DNA from: Planctomycetota bacterium
GTDB taxonomy: Bacteria > Planctomycetota > Phycisphaerae > SM23-33 > FEN-1343
Direction: 5' to 3'
Assembly: GCA_013203365.1 (NCBI GenBank)
Contig: JABMQG010000025.1
Location: 1 to 5,756 of the forward strand
DNA length: 5,756 bases
The position numbers and the translations under genes were made by a program. A model generated the notes under the pieces. That model worked only from the letters and a program-made list of their open reading frames with translations. It was not told the DNA's origin and did not search any database. This document shows, piece after piece, positions 5,264-5,756 of the stretch (position 1 is the first letter of the stretch; each line of letters opens with the position of its first letter).

Positions 5264-5756
5264 ACTGTGTCTTATCAGCGGTTGTTTCGAATTTATCGGT
5301 AATGCGATCGGGCAGGGTCTCATCTGCGACGGCGGCAAGGTCCTTGGGTGAAGGCTCCCCGATGTAGACCATCGCTTGCATGGGGCATTTCGCCAGGACC
5401 TCTGCGAAGTCTATACCGGGATCATACTTCTCGTAGTTCAGGCAGGAGAGATTGTCGGCGACCTCGAAGATGTCCATGGTCTTTTGGCACAACTTGCACC
5501 CGATGCAGCCTACTTTGCAGACCTGTTTGACCAGCCGGCCTGGATCGCGGTTTGAGCAGGCCACGACGAGCATCCGCTCGGCCTTGAAGGGGATCATGCT
5601 AATAATATGCCGGGGGCAAGCTCGTTCGCAGGCCCCACAGCCTACGCATTTATCGTAGTCGATTTTCGCAAGGCCGTTAACCATTTGGACGGCCCCATAG
5701 TTGCATGCCTCGACACAGTCGGCGAAGCCCAGACAGCCGTAGGTGCAGCCTTGGAC
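5253..5756 (-). CDS. rnfB: Electron transport complex subunit RnfB, 5' part outside window
   Basis: The C-terminal 167 residues of RnfB, the ferredoxin-like subunit of the Rnf ion-pumping ferredoxin:NAD+ oxidoreductase. The frame is open to the right edge. The fragment begins with the family's CTYGCLGFADCVEAC block (C4, C8, C14, C18). A ferredoxin motif CVGCGACERACP follows (C37, C40, C43, C47), then VACSNRD and VCKVGCIGCKLC (C80, C84, C87, C90) and a late AKCP (C124). The second ferredoxin motif lacks its usual fourth Cys: Met-Asp (M94-D95) stands where Cys-Pro is expected. The missing part should hold the membrane anchor and first Fe-S domain. In the common order rnfCDGEAB, rnfB is last, so the other subunits would lie to the right. 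The next gene, apbE, is convergent and supplies FMN to Rnf subunits. Confidence 0.9.
   Translation of the reverse strand, partial: VQGCTYGCLGFADCVEACNYGAVQMVNGLAKIDYDKCVGCGACERACPRHIISMIPFKAERMLVVACSNRDPGRLVKQVCKVGCIGCKLCQKTMDIFEVADNLSCLNYEKYDPGIDFAEVLAKCPMQAMVYIGEPSPKDLAAVADETLPDRITDKFETTADKTQWRG

Overview
The window carries parts of a bacterial chromosome, GC-rich by eye. The combination of a large signal-less transglutaminase-like protein, paired CxxCxxCC (YkgJ-type) proteins, type I QueF, and an Rnf complex with its own ApbE suggests an anaerobic or facultative lineage, plausibly a planctomycete (Phycisphaerae-like). That assignment is inferred from remembered protein style, not from a marker gene.

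Left part (1-1422, minus strand): the first 474 codons of a transglutaminase-like protein whose 3' end lies outside the window. It is easy to miss because no stop codon falls inside the window. It has a C-H-D triad and then a long beta-rich region.

Middle (about 1636-2314): a scar of mobile DNA. The N-terminal parts of two different IS701-like DDE transposases face each other and are joined tail to tail at about 1800-1810. Each keeps its own ribosome binding site, and both have lost the rest of the gene.

Next (2496-3423, minus strand): two overlapping genes for YkgJ-family cysteine-cluster proteins. The upstream one starts with GTG and the downstream one starts inside its tail. Hairpins follow the pair.

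Right part (3653-5175, plus strand): queF, a queuosine-pathway nitrile reductase, transcribed divergently from the cysteine-cluster pair and followed 47 bases later by a membrane-anchored apbE (FAD:protein FMN transferase). Convergent to apbE, and running off the right edge, is the 3' part of rnfB. ApbE-type enzymes attach FMN to RnfG and RnfD, so apbE beside rnf makes biochemical sense. If the order is the common rnfCDGEAB, the remaining rnf genes lie just beyond the right edge.

No tRNA, rRNA, CRISPR array, prophage or clear new defence system was seen. No gene-free stretch exceeds 300 bases. The points most worth a second look are the missing canonical cysteine in the second RnfB ferredoxin motif, the head-on transposase fusion, the overlapping YkgJ pair and the unfinished transglutaminase-like gene.
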